The translations under genes were made by a program, and so were the position numbers. This document shows, piece by piece, positions 46,785-55,881 of a stretch of DNA of 64,000 bases (the first letter of the stretch is position 1; each line of letters starts with the position of its first letter). Location of the stretch: the NCBI GenBank assembly GCA_902761355.1, contig CACWJY010000003.1:124001-188000 (forward strand), in the 5' to 3' direction. The notes under the pieces are model-generated. The model had not been told where the DNA came from. It saw nothing but the letters and a program-made list of their open reading frames with translations, and did no database searches. The stretch is from Fibrobacter succinogenes. GTDB taxonomy: Bacteria > Fibrobacterota > Fibrobacteria > Fibrobacterales > Fibrobacteraceae.

Positions 46785-49700
46785 TTAATTTCCGTAGTAG
46801 GCGTTATACTGGTTAATATACTGCTTGGCGATGCGCTGCTGGATAAACAGGTAATCGGGCATTTCGGGCTTGATTTGCGGGAAGTGCGCGAGTCCGTCTG
46901 CGATTTCTTTCATCACGGTCTTGCCGAAGTAAGCGTCCTGTTTGAGGATGTCGTTGCGATCGAAAACCTTCGCGTCAATCGTTCCCTTGATAGTCAAGAG
47001 AGCCTGCACGATTTCTTCGTCGAACTTCGAGATAATCGGTGCCTGGTGCTTGGGTTCGCGGGCCTTGTTCTCTTCGCGGATGCGCTTGTGAACATAGGCG
47101 AATTTTGTATCACCGTTGTACTTGCGCAAAAGTGCTTCGTTTGATTTGCGGAGTTCTTCAAGGCGTTTCAGGATGTCGTTCATAGCCTGGTTCTGCTCGT
47201 TATAAACGGCAAGATTTTCCGGGGTAAAACCGTGCTTGTCAAAGATGCGCTTGAACTCCTGTTCCAATTCAACAAATACGGGGTCTTCGTGGTCGAAGTT
47301 ATCCAGAAATCCGCGAAGAGCACGTTTATACTTTTCACGCAGTTCCGTGCCGTTGTCGATGATTTTCAGTTCTTCAGTGCCGATGCAGCTAAAGTTGAAC
47401 TCGATGTTCATCATGGCTTCGTTCACGGCAAACTGCGTCGCCTCGCTGTTGGTCCACGCCTCTTTCTGGTTAATCATCGCAATGCGGTGATTCACTTCCG
47501 AAAGCATGAGCGGCAACTTTTCGATGTTCAGCTTTTCAAAGTCCTTTTTAAGGGCCTCGTCACCGAAAGTACGCACAAGGTTCATGGCATCTTTCGCGAG
47601 TTCCAACGCCTTGCGCAGTTCTATCAAAACCTTCTTGTCTTCAAGGCTAGAAATCTCTGTAGAGAAAACTTCCGCGTTGTCGGTAGTGTAACTGAACAGA
47701 GCCTGACGCGCCACCTTCATATGGTTGATAAGAGCATCCTTATCTTCCATGACCTGGCTGTACATATCGGGCAAGTTATCGTCCGGGTCAGTATCGGCAT
47801 CATTATAGCGGTTCAGTTCCTGCAAATATGCGGCATTGGTCTCGTCGAAATTCTTCTTGATGTCGGCAAAGTCAATCAAGAACCCGCGTTTCATGTTCTT
47901 GTACGGGCGATTCACACGAGTAATTGCCTGCAACAAATTATGATCTTCGATTTTGCGACCGAAATACAAACGCTTAAGACGCGGTGCATCAAAGCCCGTC
48001 AGCAACATGTTGTAAACAATCAGAATATCAATCGTGTAGTTCTTCTTGAAATCGTTGATAATCTGCTTGCGGGTTTCCTTGTCGTCGCTATCGAAGAGAA
48101 TCAGGCCCGCTTTCAAGTTGATTTTCTGGATGCGGTTTTCATTGAGTTCGTCCTGAATCTCGTTGAAGAACTTGTACAAGTTTCGCGCCTGTTCCGAAGA
48201 TTCAGCAATAATCATGCCGCCAAGGTCGTTGTCGCCCTGCATGGCACGGAACTTCACCAAATCATTGATGATGTAGCGGAGCAACGCCTTCACGTATGTG
48301 GGGTGCCGAATAATCATGTCCTTCGAGACAGAACCCTTCTCCACCAGTTTCTGTACGCTTTCGTAAGCATCGTTCAGTTTTTTGCGGTAACTGGTTTCGA
48401 TATCTTCGCGAATAATCTTTAGCGTGTAGCCGTCTTGAATGGAACGGTCGTAATAATACGTGTGGAAGTAATCGCCAAAGACCTTGCAACTCGCCTTTTC
48501 ACTCCCGATGAGCGGTGTGCCGGTAAGTGCAATCTTGATGGCGTTCTTGTCGGCATTGAAAAGGTTCGAAAGGAAACATCCGCCCGGTTTGTAGCCGCGA
48601 TGCGCTTCGTCCATAATGAACACGCGTTGCAAATTCGTGGCGTAATTCGGGATTTCCACTTTCTCGGTGTCATTTTCAAACTTCTGAATGTTCACCACGG
48701 TAATTTCATCGACACCGGCGTTGCCCTGCAAGGCCTGCTGCGTGCGGAACTGTTCCATGAGTTCCGTGCGGGAATTCGCCGTAGTCACCTTGAGGCCACG
48801 ATTGCTCAATTCTTCGGTCGCCTGCTCCAGCAAATCCAGACGGTCCACAATAAAGTAAAATTTCGCAACCTTGTTCCGCTTGGCGTAATAGTCCTTGAGG
48901 ACTTTGCTCAAGTGGTACGAAAGGGCCGTCTTGCCCGAACCCTGCGTATGCCACACAATGCCAGAAGTCGCACCCGCCGCCAGTTTTTCACGGATAATCA
49001 TGGCCGCAAAAAATTGCTGGTAACGCATGATATGCTTTTCGTGGCGGCTCTCGATTTGACCGTCCTTCTCTTTTTCGACATGCAAATAAGCGATGCCGTA
49101 CTTGAGCAAAAAGAGCAAGCGCTCTGGGCTTACCATAGAAGTAAGCACACGGTTTGTGGGCGTGTTGATATCGAGATTCGTCTTGTATTCCGGATTCTCT
49201 TTCAATACCGGAACATTGAAATCCATCAGCACTCTCTTTTCGAGATCCGCAGGAATTGGCAAATATGGATAATTGGCATGGAACGGCGCAATCGCTGCAC
49301 GCTTGGGATTCTCTTCCCTAAAGCAGTTGAAACGCGCTTCGTTTTTCGCAGCCGTGCAATAGAACACACCTTCAATCGGGACGACACCGCCCTTGGCATC
49401 ATACTCCATATTGTTGGAGAAAATCATCAACTGCGTGATGTTAATGAAGCGGCGGAACTTTTTCTTCGGAAAGCGCTCATCGTTCATCCGCTTACTTTCG
49501 GCCACCATGCCGCCCACATTGTTCGGCTTCTTGACCTCGATAAATACAAGCGGGAGCCCGTTGATGAACAGCGTAATGTCGGGACGGAAACTTTCATCAC
49601 CATTGCGACAAGTGAATTCTGCTGTGCAATGATAAGTGTTGTTTTCCGGGTGTTCAAAATCAATCAAGCGAAGCGGAGAATAGATGGTCAAGCGTTTGTA

Positions 49701-49973
49701 AAACTGCTGACCCAAATCGTCGTCATCCAGTTCCTTTTGAATATCCGAAAGAACGCTCTTCGCAGAAACATTCGCAGTCGGATTCAGCTTCTTGAACTGT
49801 TCCGCAAAAATGTCCACAAGGATGTTTGTTTCGGGATCATAAGGGATTGTCGATGTTCCGTTAGATGTTGCTCCGGACTCCGAAATTTTGCCCAAATACG
49901 TATAGCCAATGCGAGCCAAATGCTGAATCGCAGTCAGTTGAACGCGCGTTGCTTCCGTAAAAAGATTAGGCAT
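46785..49973 (-). CDS. hsdR: Type I restriction endonuclease subunit HsdR
   Basis: 1062 aa. N-terminal RecB-like nuclease region with LPLVFIEVKKPN (ExK), SF2 motor with Walker A GSGKT (345-349), DEAH box MDEAHRG (Asp455-His458), SALTGTPL-type motif ALTGTPLIGSEK, and motif VI QAITRVNRPYKNMKRGFLIDF. It translocates DNA and cuts at distance from unmethylated targets. First gene of hsdRM-S. Codon use is closer to the core genome than the TIR operon. Confidence 0.96.
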   Translation of the reverse strand: MPNLFTEATRVQLTAIQHLARIGYTYLGKISESGATSNGTSTIPYDPETNILVDIFAEQFKKLNPTANVSAKSVLSDIQKELDDDDLGQQFYKRLTIYSPLRLIDFEHPENNTYHCTAEFTCRNGDESFRPDITLFINGLPLVFIEVKKPNNVGGMVAESKRMNDERFPKKKFRRFINITQLMIFSNNMEYDAKGGVVPIEGVFYCTAAKNEARFNCFREENPKRAAIAPFHANYPYLPIPADLEKRVLMDFNVPVLKENPEYKTNLDINTPTNRVLTSMVSPERLLFLLKYGIAYLHVEKEKDGQIESRHEKHIMRYQQFFAAMIIREKLAAGATSGIVWHTQGSGKTALSYHLSKVLKDYYAKRNKVAKFYFIVDRLDLLEQATEELSNRGLKVTTANSRTELMEQFRTQQALQGNAGVDEITVVNIQKFENDTEKVEIPNYATNLQRVFIMDEAHRGYKPGGCFLSNLFNADKNAIKIALTGTPLIGSEKASCKVFGDYFHTYYYDRSIQDGYTLKIIREDIETSYRKKLNDAYESVQKLVEKGSVSKDMIIRHPTYVKALLRYIINDLVKFRAMQGDNDLGGMIIAESSEQARNLYKFFNEIQDELNENRIQKINLKAGLILFDSDDKETRKQIINDFKKNYTIDILIVYNMLLTGFDAPRLKRLYFGRKIEDHNLLQAITRVNRPYKNMKRGFLIDFADIKKNFDETNAAYLQELNRYNDADTDPDDNLPDMYSQVMEDKDALINHMKVARQALFSYTTDNAEVFSTEISSLEDKKVLIELRKALELAKDAMNLVRTFGDEALKKDFEKLNIEKLPLMLSEVNHRIAMINQKEAWTNSEATQFAVNEAMMNIEFNFSCIGTEELKIIDNGTELREKYKRALRGFLDNFDHEDPVFVELEQEFKRIFDKHGFTPENLAVYNEQNQAMNDILKRLEELRKSNEALLRKYNGDTKFAYVHKRIREENKAREPKHQAPIISKFDEEIVQALLTIKGTIDAKVFDRNDILKQDAYFGKTVMKEIADGLAHFPQIKPEMPDYLFIQQRIAKQYINQYNAYYGN

Positions 49974-50096
49974 AAAATCAGTACCACTTATGTATAAACT
50001 ACCATAATGAATATAAGTTTTTACGCAGTCACTAAAGTGGCTCCGCGAAAAAAAATTTGACTTTCAACGCATCTGAAAAAAATCCTTTTTCACCTC

Positions 50097-50125
50097 TTGA
50101 CAAGTAGTGCACAAAAGTGTAGTTT
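50097..50125 (+). promoter_or_regulatory. Promoter of the 56-aa gene
   Basis: TTGACA (50097-50102), 17-base spacer, TAGTTT (50120-50125). Start expected near 50132, 53 bases before the ATG at 50185. Divergent from hsdR. Confidence 0.55.
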
Positions 50126-50184
50126 TAGGTAGTCTTAGATAAAACATCTGCGTTTAAAAAGCATGTACGCAGAAAGGAGTATGA

Positions 50185-50355
50185 ATGTATAGTACCGCCA
50201 GCGGCACCGTCACCGACGCCCAAGCCGCCGAAATCGATTCCCTCAACAACGAAATCTGGAAAAACTTCTGGAGCATCCCCCGCGAAAAGCGAACCAAGGC
50301 CGATTGGGAAAAGCTGCTCGACATCCAAATATTGGTGAAAAAGGGGCGAAAATAG
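50185..50355 (+). CDS. Small basic/acidic protein of 56 aa, unrecognised
   Basis: A short gene with AAAGGAG 5-11 bases before the ATG. It opens MYSTASGTVTDAQAAEIDSL and continues through NNEIWKNFWSIP to VKKGRK. No membrane helix or known domain. Its high third-position GC contrasts with the AT-rich flanks and supports coding. It precedes the hicAB promoter by 32 bases and may be a separate accessory or a third TA-like component; this is not supported by homology. Confidence 0.6.
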   Translation: MYSTASGTVTDAQAAEIDSLNNEIWKNFWSIPREKRTKADWEKLLDIQILVKKGRK

Positions 50356-50387
50356 AGGAGCATTCTCTATTTTTATAAATAATTATA

Positions 50388-50416
50388 TTGACAAATAAAT
50401 AAATATATTGTATTTT
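50388..50416 (+). promoter_or_regulatory. hicA: Promoter of hicAB, leaderless arrangement
   Basis: TTGACA (50388-50393), 17-base spacer, TATTTT (50411-50416). The expected transcription start near 50422-50423 falls on the hicA ATG, and no Shine-Dalgarno is present, so hicA may be translated from a leaderless message. Confidence 0.6.
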
Positions 50417-50421
50417 AAACA

Positions 50422-50598
50422 ATGAAATTTAAAGAAATCTGCGACTACGCAAAGAAAAGAGGCTGGGAACTAGGGCGAATCAGCGGCGATCACCACATAT
50501 TCGTGAAGCAAGGCAAACGCCCCGTCCCCATACAACGAAACAAGCACGAGATAGAAGGAGTCTATCTCAAGCGCATCTTGAAACAGTTTGACCAGTAG
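50422..50598 (+). CDS. hicA: HicA mRNA interferase toxin
   Basis: 58 aa. It opens MKFKEICDYAKKRGWEL, has the catalytic His motif SGDHHIFVK (GxHH-type, His24 and His25) and ends with a VYLKRILKQF helix, all typical of HicA dsRBD-fold RNases. 8 bases ahead of hicB. It degrades mRNA when free of HicB. Confidence 0.88.
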   Translation: MKFKEICDYAKKRGWELGRISGDHHIFVKQGKRPVPIQRNKHEIEGVYLKRILKQFDQ

Positions 50599-50606
50599 AG
50601 GCGACC

Positions 50607-51026
50607 ATGAATTACGCAGCGAAAATTGAGAAAGACAAGGACATGGGCTTCGTAGTTTCGTTCCCCGATCTGCCCAACGTGAACGCGTTCGGCGACACGC
50701 AGAAGGAGGCCCTCAAACAGGCGAAGGACGCCCTCGACGGAGCAATGGAATGCGATCTGGATCTCGGCAATACGATGATTCTCCCCAAGACAATACCCGA
50801 TTCCGACAAGGGGCTCTACCCGGTCGAGCTTTCCCCGCGAATCGAGATTGCGTACAAACTCTTCGAAGCCCGCAGGGGCCAAAAGAAGAGCGAGGTGGCG
50901 CGTCGCGCAAACATCACCCCGCAGGCATACCAGCGTTTCGAAACTCCGAAGGGTTCACCCTCCGTCGAGACGCTCTACAAGCTGGCACACGCCCTCGGCA
51001 AGCAACTCATAGTCGAGTTTGTGTAG
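50607..51026 (+). CDS. hicB: HicB antitoxin with C-terminal XRE helix-turn-helix
   Basis: 139 aa. N-terminal partial RNase H fold (YAAKIEKDKDMGFVVSFPDLPNVNAFGDTQKEALKQAKDALDGAM) that caps HicA, and a C-terminal helix-turn-helix (KKSEVARRANITPQAYQRFETPKGSPSVETLYKLA) for autorepression. Order toxin first, antitoxin second, as in classical hicAB. Confidence 0.92.
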   Translation: MNYAAKIEKDKDMGFVVSFPDLPNVNAFGDTQKEALKQAKDALDGAMECDLDLGNTMILPKTIPDSDKGLYPVELSPRIEIAYKLFEARRGQKKSEVARRANITPQAYQRFETPKGSPSVETLYKLAHALGKQLIVEFV

Positions 51027-51030
51027 ATAC

Positions 51031-51064
51031 AAAAAAAAAGTGATAGTAAAACTATCACTTTTTT
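51031..51064. terminator. Bidirectional terminator between hicB and the DUF4062 gene
   Basis: AAAAAGTGATAG and CTATCACTTTTT arms around TAAAA, with A-run and T-run on the two sides, so it can end both convergent transcripts. Confidence 0.85.
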
Positions 51065-51085
51065 GTCGATATATAATTTAGATGG

Positions 51086-52273
51086 CTAAAATAGCTCATC
51101 CGATTCTTTCACAAATTCACCAATATCAGGAATAATCTCACTTAAATTAATTTTCCTCTTCTCTACATTATATTTTATGGCACATGTTTCTTTAACAGGA
51201 GTAAATAAATTATCTGCGTAAATCGTAGTTTCAAATTCAATTTTTGCACTTTCTTTTAATTCAATAACCAGAAATGGATGAACTATTTTCAGTCGTTCTT
51301 TCTGAAGAGAGGTGTCCTTATAGGTAAAAGAACATACTCCATCCTCTTTTTTTATGAACCCTTCATTGTCAAGTACATTTAATTTTCTCATTACTTCTCT
51401 AGAACAAATATCTCGATAAAAAATGTAATTTCGATTGGTTGCGCCCAGACTACCTATTTCAAATTTTTCATTATCTGACAAGAATTTGATTTCCACAAGA
51501 TAATCCGTCAAATTAAACTTACTTTTATTAAGCATCCCGAAAACAATTGGAAATCTTGAATTCGTTTGAATATAGTTTTCACATTTGCTAATGATTCTAT
51601 CCCGATATTTTTTATATTCATCCTTTTTTGAAATAAAATCCTCGATTTCTTTACGCTCCAAATAAGGAATAAAAACCTTTTCCTCTATTTCTTTGTCTTT
51701 TAATTTGCCATCATCGATTGAAACAAAGGATGTATTCACAACCACTTTATCATCATCTTTGTTTCCTTCTAATTCGCGAACTTTTATCTCAAGTTGCCTT
51801 GCTAATTTATCATTAAAATCAATTATACTAACATATTCCTCAACCAAAGAATTACTTCTTATAGACTCTTTAAATTCATTCAACTTTTTTAATTGTTCCA
51901 AATCTATTTGCGAGGGATCTTTGCCTCTCTTTGAAAAATACAACATAACAGGCTTTCCCGAAGATGACACTCTTTTTATTTCTTCTATTGTGCCACTATC
52001 CTCTTTACCCGTCGGCGAACCAATTCTAGTCCAAAAACAGCCAATCAACAAATCACAATTATCAACAATAGCATTATTTATAACCTCCTGAGGGCGCGTT
52101 CCGTAATCTGGAGCAGCATGAGTTTCCCATCTCAAAGGCAACAAAACAATCTTTTTGCTAAATGAATTTAGATTGTTCCAATTCTGGATAGCTTTAGTTA
52201 TAGCATCACGTTCTTCTTCAACATCAGATGGTGTTGCTATTAGTATACGATAAACTCGACTATCATACGACAT
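51086..52273 (-). CDS. DUF4062-domain protein, probable defence sensor/effector
   Basis: 395 aa. N-terminal DUF4062 domain: YRILIATPSDVEEERDAI (8-25), LPLRWETHAAPDYGTRPQEVIN, DLLIGCFWTRIGSPTG and GKPVMLYFSKR. Such Rossmann-like, TIR-reminiscent domains are often found in bacterial NTPase/immune proteins. The remaining 220 residues have a coiled-coil zone and a beta-rich C-terminal region, both unassigned. AT-rich like the TIR operon. The last gene of the island before core functions resume. Confidence 0.65.
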   Translation of the reverse strand: MSYDSRVYRILIATPSDVEEERDAITKAIQNWNNLNSFSKKIVLLPLRWETHAAPDYGTRPQEVINNAIVDNCDLLIGCFWTRIGSPTGKEDSGTIEEIKRVSSSGKPVMLYFSKRGKDPSQIDLEQLKKLNEFKESIRSNSLVEEYVSIIDFNDKLARQLEIKVRELEGNKDDDKVVVNTSFVSIDDGKLKDKEIEEKVFIPYLERKEIEDFISKKDEYKKYRDRIISKCENYIQTNSRFPIVFGMLNKSKFNLTDYLVEIKFLSDNEKFEIGSLGATNRNYIFYRDICSREVMRKLNVLDNEGFIKKEDGVCSFTYKDTSLQKERLKIVHPFLVIELKESAKIEFETTIYADNLFTPVKETCAIKYNVEKRKINLSEIIPDIGEFVKESDELF

Positions 52274-52545
52274 TTTAAAATTTTCCTTGCTTTATTACAA
52301 ATAAAATATCACTTTGCAAATATAAATTACAAAGCATAAATTACAACAAATTATCACAAAATTATTTGTTATAAATTTACTACACAAACTAATAGATTGT
52401 AGTAAATAGTTTTTTTTACATGCACATATCCCATTTTCCGCAATTTTGTCCAATTTTTCCACACACCCCTTCATATAGATCTCGGGCATAATCGCGACAC
52501 GGTTTGCAAAAGTCGCGAACAAAACACCCAAATAGGAGTAAAATC

Positions 52546-52950
52546 ATGGAAAAAGCTATTCTCGGTAACGATATTTTCGAAAAATTCAACGAGGGCGAGC
52601 TCAGGCTCTCGGGCAAAACGGTCGCTTTCAAAGGTATCGCGTGGTCCAAGCACCCAACTTTCGAGGGCGTAGAACTCAAGCATATCATCACCGCGAAAGA
52701 AACCGGCGGCACATTCAGCTATCATTTGGTGAGAATCACGCCGAATAAGAGTATCAAAATGCACATTCACGAAACGCAGCTCGAAACCCACGAAGTCATC
52801 GCAGGCAGCGGCATTTGCATCAATGACGACACCAAGCTCGAATACATTCCGGGAGTCATCTCGATTATGCCGGCGAAGGTCCCGCACCAGGTAGACGCAG
52901 GCGATCAGGGGCTTTATCTGTTCGCGAAATTCATACCGGCGCTGTGCTAG
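52546..52950 (+). CDS. Small cupin-domain protein
   Basis: 134 aa from the ATG at 52546 (TAGGAG at 52533-52538). Cupin motif 1 around MHIHETQLETHEVIAGSG with the metal-binding His pair and Glu, motif 2 at MPAKVPHQVDAG. Next to an AraC regulator on the other strand with its own N-terminal cupin, so a sensed small metabolite is plausible. Substrate unknown. Confidence 0.8.
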   Translation: MEKAILGNDIFEKFNEGELRLSGKTVAFKGIAWSKHPTFEGVELKHIITAKETGGTFSYHLVRITPNKSIKMHIHETQLETHEVIAGSGICINDDTKLEYIPGVISIMPAKVPHQVDAGDQGLYLFAKFIPALC

Positions 52951-52952
52951 GA

Positions 52953-52984
52953 GATTGCGTCGCCCTTACGGTCTCGCAATGACG
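52953..52984. repeat. REP-like dispersed repeat, second copy of the ATTGC...GCAAT type
   Basis: ATTGCG and CGCAAT arms (52954-52959 with 52975-52980), ending GCAATGACG like the copy at 44722. It lies 3 bases after the cupin stop and 17 bases before the araC-type gene end; may act as terminator. Confidence 0.65.
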
Positions 52985-53000
52985 TATTAGTCATCCGCTT

Positions 53001-53612
53001 TTATGTGTCTGTCTTCACGGCACGTTTATATTCTTTCGGAGAAAGGCCAACGACTTTTTTAAAGCAGCGATCCATGTGGCTTTGGTCGTAAAACCCGGCG
53101 TCAAATGTCACCTCGGCTGCGGGCCTTTCTTCGAGCAATTTTTGCGCCTTGCGGACTTTGCATTGCATCTGAAACTGGTGCGGCGTGAGTCCGAAGGCCT
53201 TTTTGAATTCGCGTATCATGTGAAACGGGCTGATGCACGCATCATGCGCCATTTGCTCTATCAAGTAAATGTTCTCGGGATTTTCAAGAATGCTTTTTTG
53301 CAATTCATCCAATCGCGCGCAGTCCTCAGCAACAATCTCGTCGGGCTCCAATGCGGTACACAGTACCACCATTGAATAACATTCATCACCGACAGTCTTG
53401 ATTTCGTGCAATGTATTCGGCGGAATCTGGAACTGTTCTCCGGCGCCATAAATTTTCGCCTCGCCGTTCAGCACTATGCATACGCAGCCCTCTTCAATAT
53501 AGCCCACGGTCATGTGCCCTGTATGCGTATGCGGCGGGTACGACTTGCGCCAATCCTTGTAACGCACGCATTCAATCCGGTCGTTCTTTTTGCTGTACGA
53601 AATCTCGCTCAT
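53001..53612 (-). CDS. AraC family transcriptional regulator
   Basis: 203 aa. N-terminal cupin-like effector region (YPPHTHTGHMTVGYIEEGCVCIVLNGE) and C-terminal double helix-turn-helix with DACISPFHMIREFKKAFGLTPHQFQ and the second helix VTFDAGFYDQSHMDRCFKKVVGLSPKEYKR. Divergent from the symporter gene and convergent with the cupin gene; both are candidate targets. Confidence 0.9.
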   Translation of the reverse strand: MSEISYSKKNDRIECVRYKDWRKSYPPHTHTGHMTVGYIEEGCVCIVLNGEAKIYGAGEQFQIPPNTLHEIKTVGDECYSMVVLCTALEPDEIVAEDCARLDELQKSILENPENIYLIEQMAHDACISPFHMIREFKKAFGLTPHQFQMQCKVRKAQKLLEERPAAEVTFDAGFYDQSHMDRCFKKVVGLSPKEYKRAVKTDT

Positions 53613-53714
53613 TTTCTACCTAGCAAGGCAACCGCAAATTAGCTTTTTTCTCCTCTATCTCAATCCACAAAAGCAAAGTATTTTATTATTTTGTCAAGTA
53701 TCACGGAGATGCCT

Positions 53715-55142
53715 ATGTTAGACCCCATTCACAATGTCATTACGACTCTTAGCGATTTTCTCTACCAGCCCTTCATCGTGCCATTCTTCTTGGTAGCAGC
53801 AGGCCTGTTCCTGTCGATTCGAATGGGGTTCCCGCAAATTCGCCTTTTTGTCGAAACACTCCGGGTCCTTAACGAAAAACCGGTGCAGGGGAGCGGCATT
53901 TCTTCTTTTGGCGCGCTGATGGTTTCGACGGCATCCCGCGTGGGTACCGGAAATATCGTGGGCGTGTCGTCGGCAATTTGCATGGGCGGCCCCGGTGCCG
54001 TTTTCTGGATGTGGCTGATTGCAATCATCGGCAGTGCATCGGCATTTGTGGAATCGACCCTCGCCCAAATCTACAAGCGCGAAGACCTGGTGACGGGCCA
54101 TTCATACGGCGGCCCCTCTTACTACATACAAACTGCTTTGGGGCAACGCTGGCTCGGCATCATTTTCTCGGTGTTCATTTTGCTCACCTATCTGGTCGGC
54201 TACAACCTTTTGGCCTCTTACAACGTGCAGACCAGTTTTTCGGGTTACGGATTTTATAGCGAAACCAAGACGCCCATTATCGTGGGCGCAGGGCTTGCCA
54301 TTCTGTTTGCACTTTGCGTGTTCGGCGGCGCCAAGAAACTGACGAAGATTACAAGCTATCTCGTGCCCATCATGAGCATCACCTACATCATTGTAGCCTT
54401 GGGCGTTATCATTTTCAATTTCACCAACATTCCCTCAATGTTTGCAACCATCCTGAAAGATGCCTTCTCGTTTGAAGCAGGTGCCGGCGGTTTTGCTGGG
54501 AGCTGCATCATGTACGGTATCAAACGCGGCCTTTATTCCAACGAAGCCGGCATGGGTTCTGCACCGAATGCGTCTGCAAGCGCAAGCGTTTCACACCCGG
54601 TCAAGCAGGGTCTGGTGCAGTCGCTCTCCGTGTTTATCGACACCATCGTAATTTGCTCTGCGACCGCCCTGATGTGCCTTTCGACAAGCGTTGCCCCTTC
54701 CAGCGAAATTTCGGGTATCCCCTACGTGCAGGCATCGCTCCACTCCGTTTTGGGTGAACTGGGACCGATATTCATTACGATCGCGATTCTTTTGTTCGGT
54801 TTCACGACGCTTATCGGCAACTACTATTACACCGAGGGCTGTCTGCGGTTCATCATGAACCGTCGTCCGGGCAAAATCGTCATGACGGTTTTCAGAATCA
54901 TTGCCTCTATTATCGTGTTTGCAGGCGCCCTTGCAAGCGCTGGCTTTGCGTGGGATTCGGCAGACCTTTGCCAGGCCTTGATGGTTGTCGTCAACATTCC
55001 GTGCATCTTGATTCTTTCGCCGATTGCCATCAAGGCGCTCAAGAACTATACCGAGCAGCGCAAGCAAGGCAAGGAACCCGTTTACTACGCCAAGGAATGC
55101 GGCGTGAATCAAGACACCGATTTCTGGAATCGGTTAGAATAA
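53715..55142 (+). CDS. Alanine/glycine:cation symporter (AGCS family)
   Basis: 475 aa from the ATG at 53715; GGAG at 53705-53708 sits 6 bases before it (an ATG at 53709 would abut the site). About 10-11 membrane helices with AGCS marks ASRVGTGNIVGVSSAICMGGPGAVFWMW, GGPSYYIQTALG and GLYSNEAGMGSAPNASASA. Na+-driven uptake of alanine or glycine. Confidence 0.93.
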   Translation: MLDPIHNVITTLSDFLYQPFIVPFFLVAAGLFLSIRMGFPQIRLFVETLRVLNEKPVQGSGISSFGALMVSTASRVGTGNIVGVSSAICMGGPGAVFWMWLIAIIGSASAFVESTLAQIYKREDLVTGHSYGGPSYYIQTALGQRWLGIIFSVFILLTYLVGYNLLASYNVQTSFSGYGFYSETKTPIIVGAGLAILFALCVFGGAKKLTKITSYLVPIMSITYIIVALGVIIFNFTNIPSMFATILKDAFSFEAGAGGFAGSCIMYGIKRGLYSNEAGMGSAPNASASASVSHPVKQGLVQSLSVFIDTIVICSATALMCLSTSVAPSSEISGIPYVQASLHSVLGELGPIFITIAILLFGFTTLIGNYYYTEGCLRFIMNRRPGKIVMTVFRIIASIIVFAGALASAGFAWDSADLCQALMVVVNIPCILILSPIAIKALKNYTEQRKQGKEPVYYAKECGVNQDTDFWNRLE

Positions 55143-55147
55143 AATTC

Positions 55148-55777
55148 TCACAAACTTTTCTTCACGCTCCAACTGCCCATGGTCTTGCCGTCATGGGCAA
55201 TGTCGCATTTATGAAACGTCTCGAAACCGCACTTGGTGTAGAACGAGATATTCTTCTCTGAATTCGTGAACAATGTCAGCTGCTTGCCGCCGTGTTCGCG
55301 GACATAGTCTCCTCCAAAATCGATCAGCTGGGTGCCAATACCCTTTCCCTGCAATGGCGGATCCACTGTCAGCGAGCCCACGTACCAAATATCCGGTCCG
55401 CTTTTCTTGTAATCGTGGCAAGGCTTGCCGGCGGCTTCATCCATGGCGAGCCAAGTTTGCATGCGCTTGAAATTCACACCAAAATAAACCTGCAGCCAGC
55501 CGTGAATCAAAAACTGGAAAACCGACGGCCTCTTAAAATGCGGGGGCTCAAGCTCCGCAAGGCCCACGATTTTGCCATCTATCCGGGCCGTCAAAAAACG
55601 CGCTTGGCTAAAAAACGTCAGCCAGCCCCTGTACATCACGGCCCAAAGCATCTTCAAGCGTTCCGTTCTATCAGGGAAATAGTTTGCAAAATACGCGTAG
55701 TCTTCATAGGCCCGAACCGACATTTCCACAGCCTCTTTCAACTCTTCGCGTTTCAACACTCCGAATTCAATATTCAA
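55148..55777 (-). CDS. GNAT-family N-acetyltransferase
   Basis: 209 aa from a TTG at 55777, chosen because AAGGAG lies 7 bases upstream and the next Met is far inside. Acetyl-CoA motif A: IWYVGSLTVDPPLQGKGIGTQLIDFG (R/Q-x-x-G-x-G/A). End pattern LFTNSEKNISFYTKCGFE. Substrate unknown. Stops 5 bases after the symporter stop on the other strand. Confidence 0.85.
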   Translation of the reverse strand: MNIEFGVLKREELKEAVEMSVRAYEDYAYFANYFPDRTERLKMLWAVMYRGWLTFFSQARFLTARIDGKIVGLAELEPPHFKRPSVFQFLIHGWLQVYFGVNFKRMQTWLAMDEAAGKPCHDYKKSGPDIWYVGSLTVDPPLQGKGIGTQLIDFGGDYVREHGGKQLTLFTNSEKNISFYTKCGFETFHKCDIAHDGKTMGSWSVKKSL

Positions 55778-55881
55778 AATACACTCCTTTTTTACCCAAC
55801 CTTTCCAAAACGGAAATACCCTAAATGTAATATACATTAAACATTACAATAAAGTAATAGATTTTTCCTATATTATTTCAT

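Noticed and set aside
48435..49997. A 520-codon plus-strand frame opposite hsdR, and others opposite hsdM, PBP and lpt genes
   Set aside because: All lie antisense to well-identified genes and have Arg/His/Val-rich, non-family sequence.
25874..52545. Prophage or ICE explanation for the island
   Set aside because: No integrase, transposase, capsid, relaxase or attachment-site pair could be seen; the only tRNA in the window (9932-10020) is 16 kb away.
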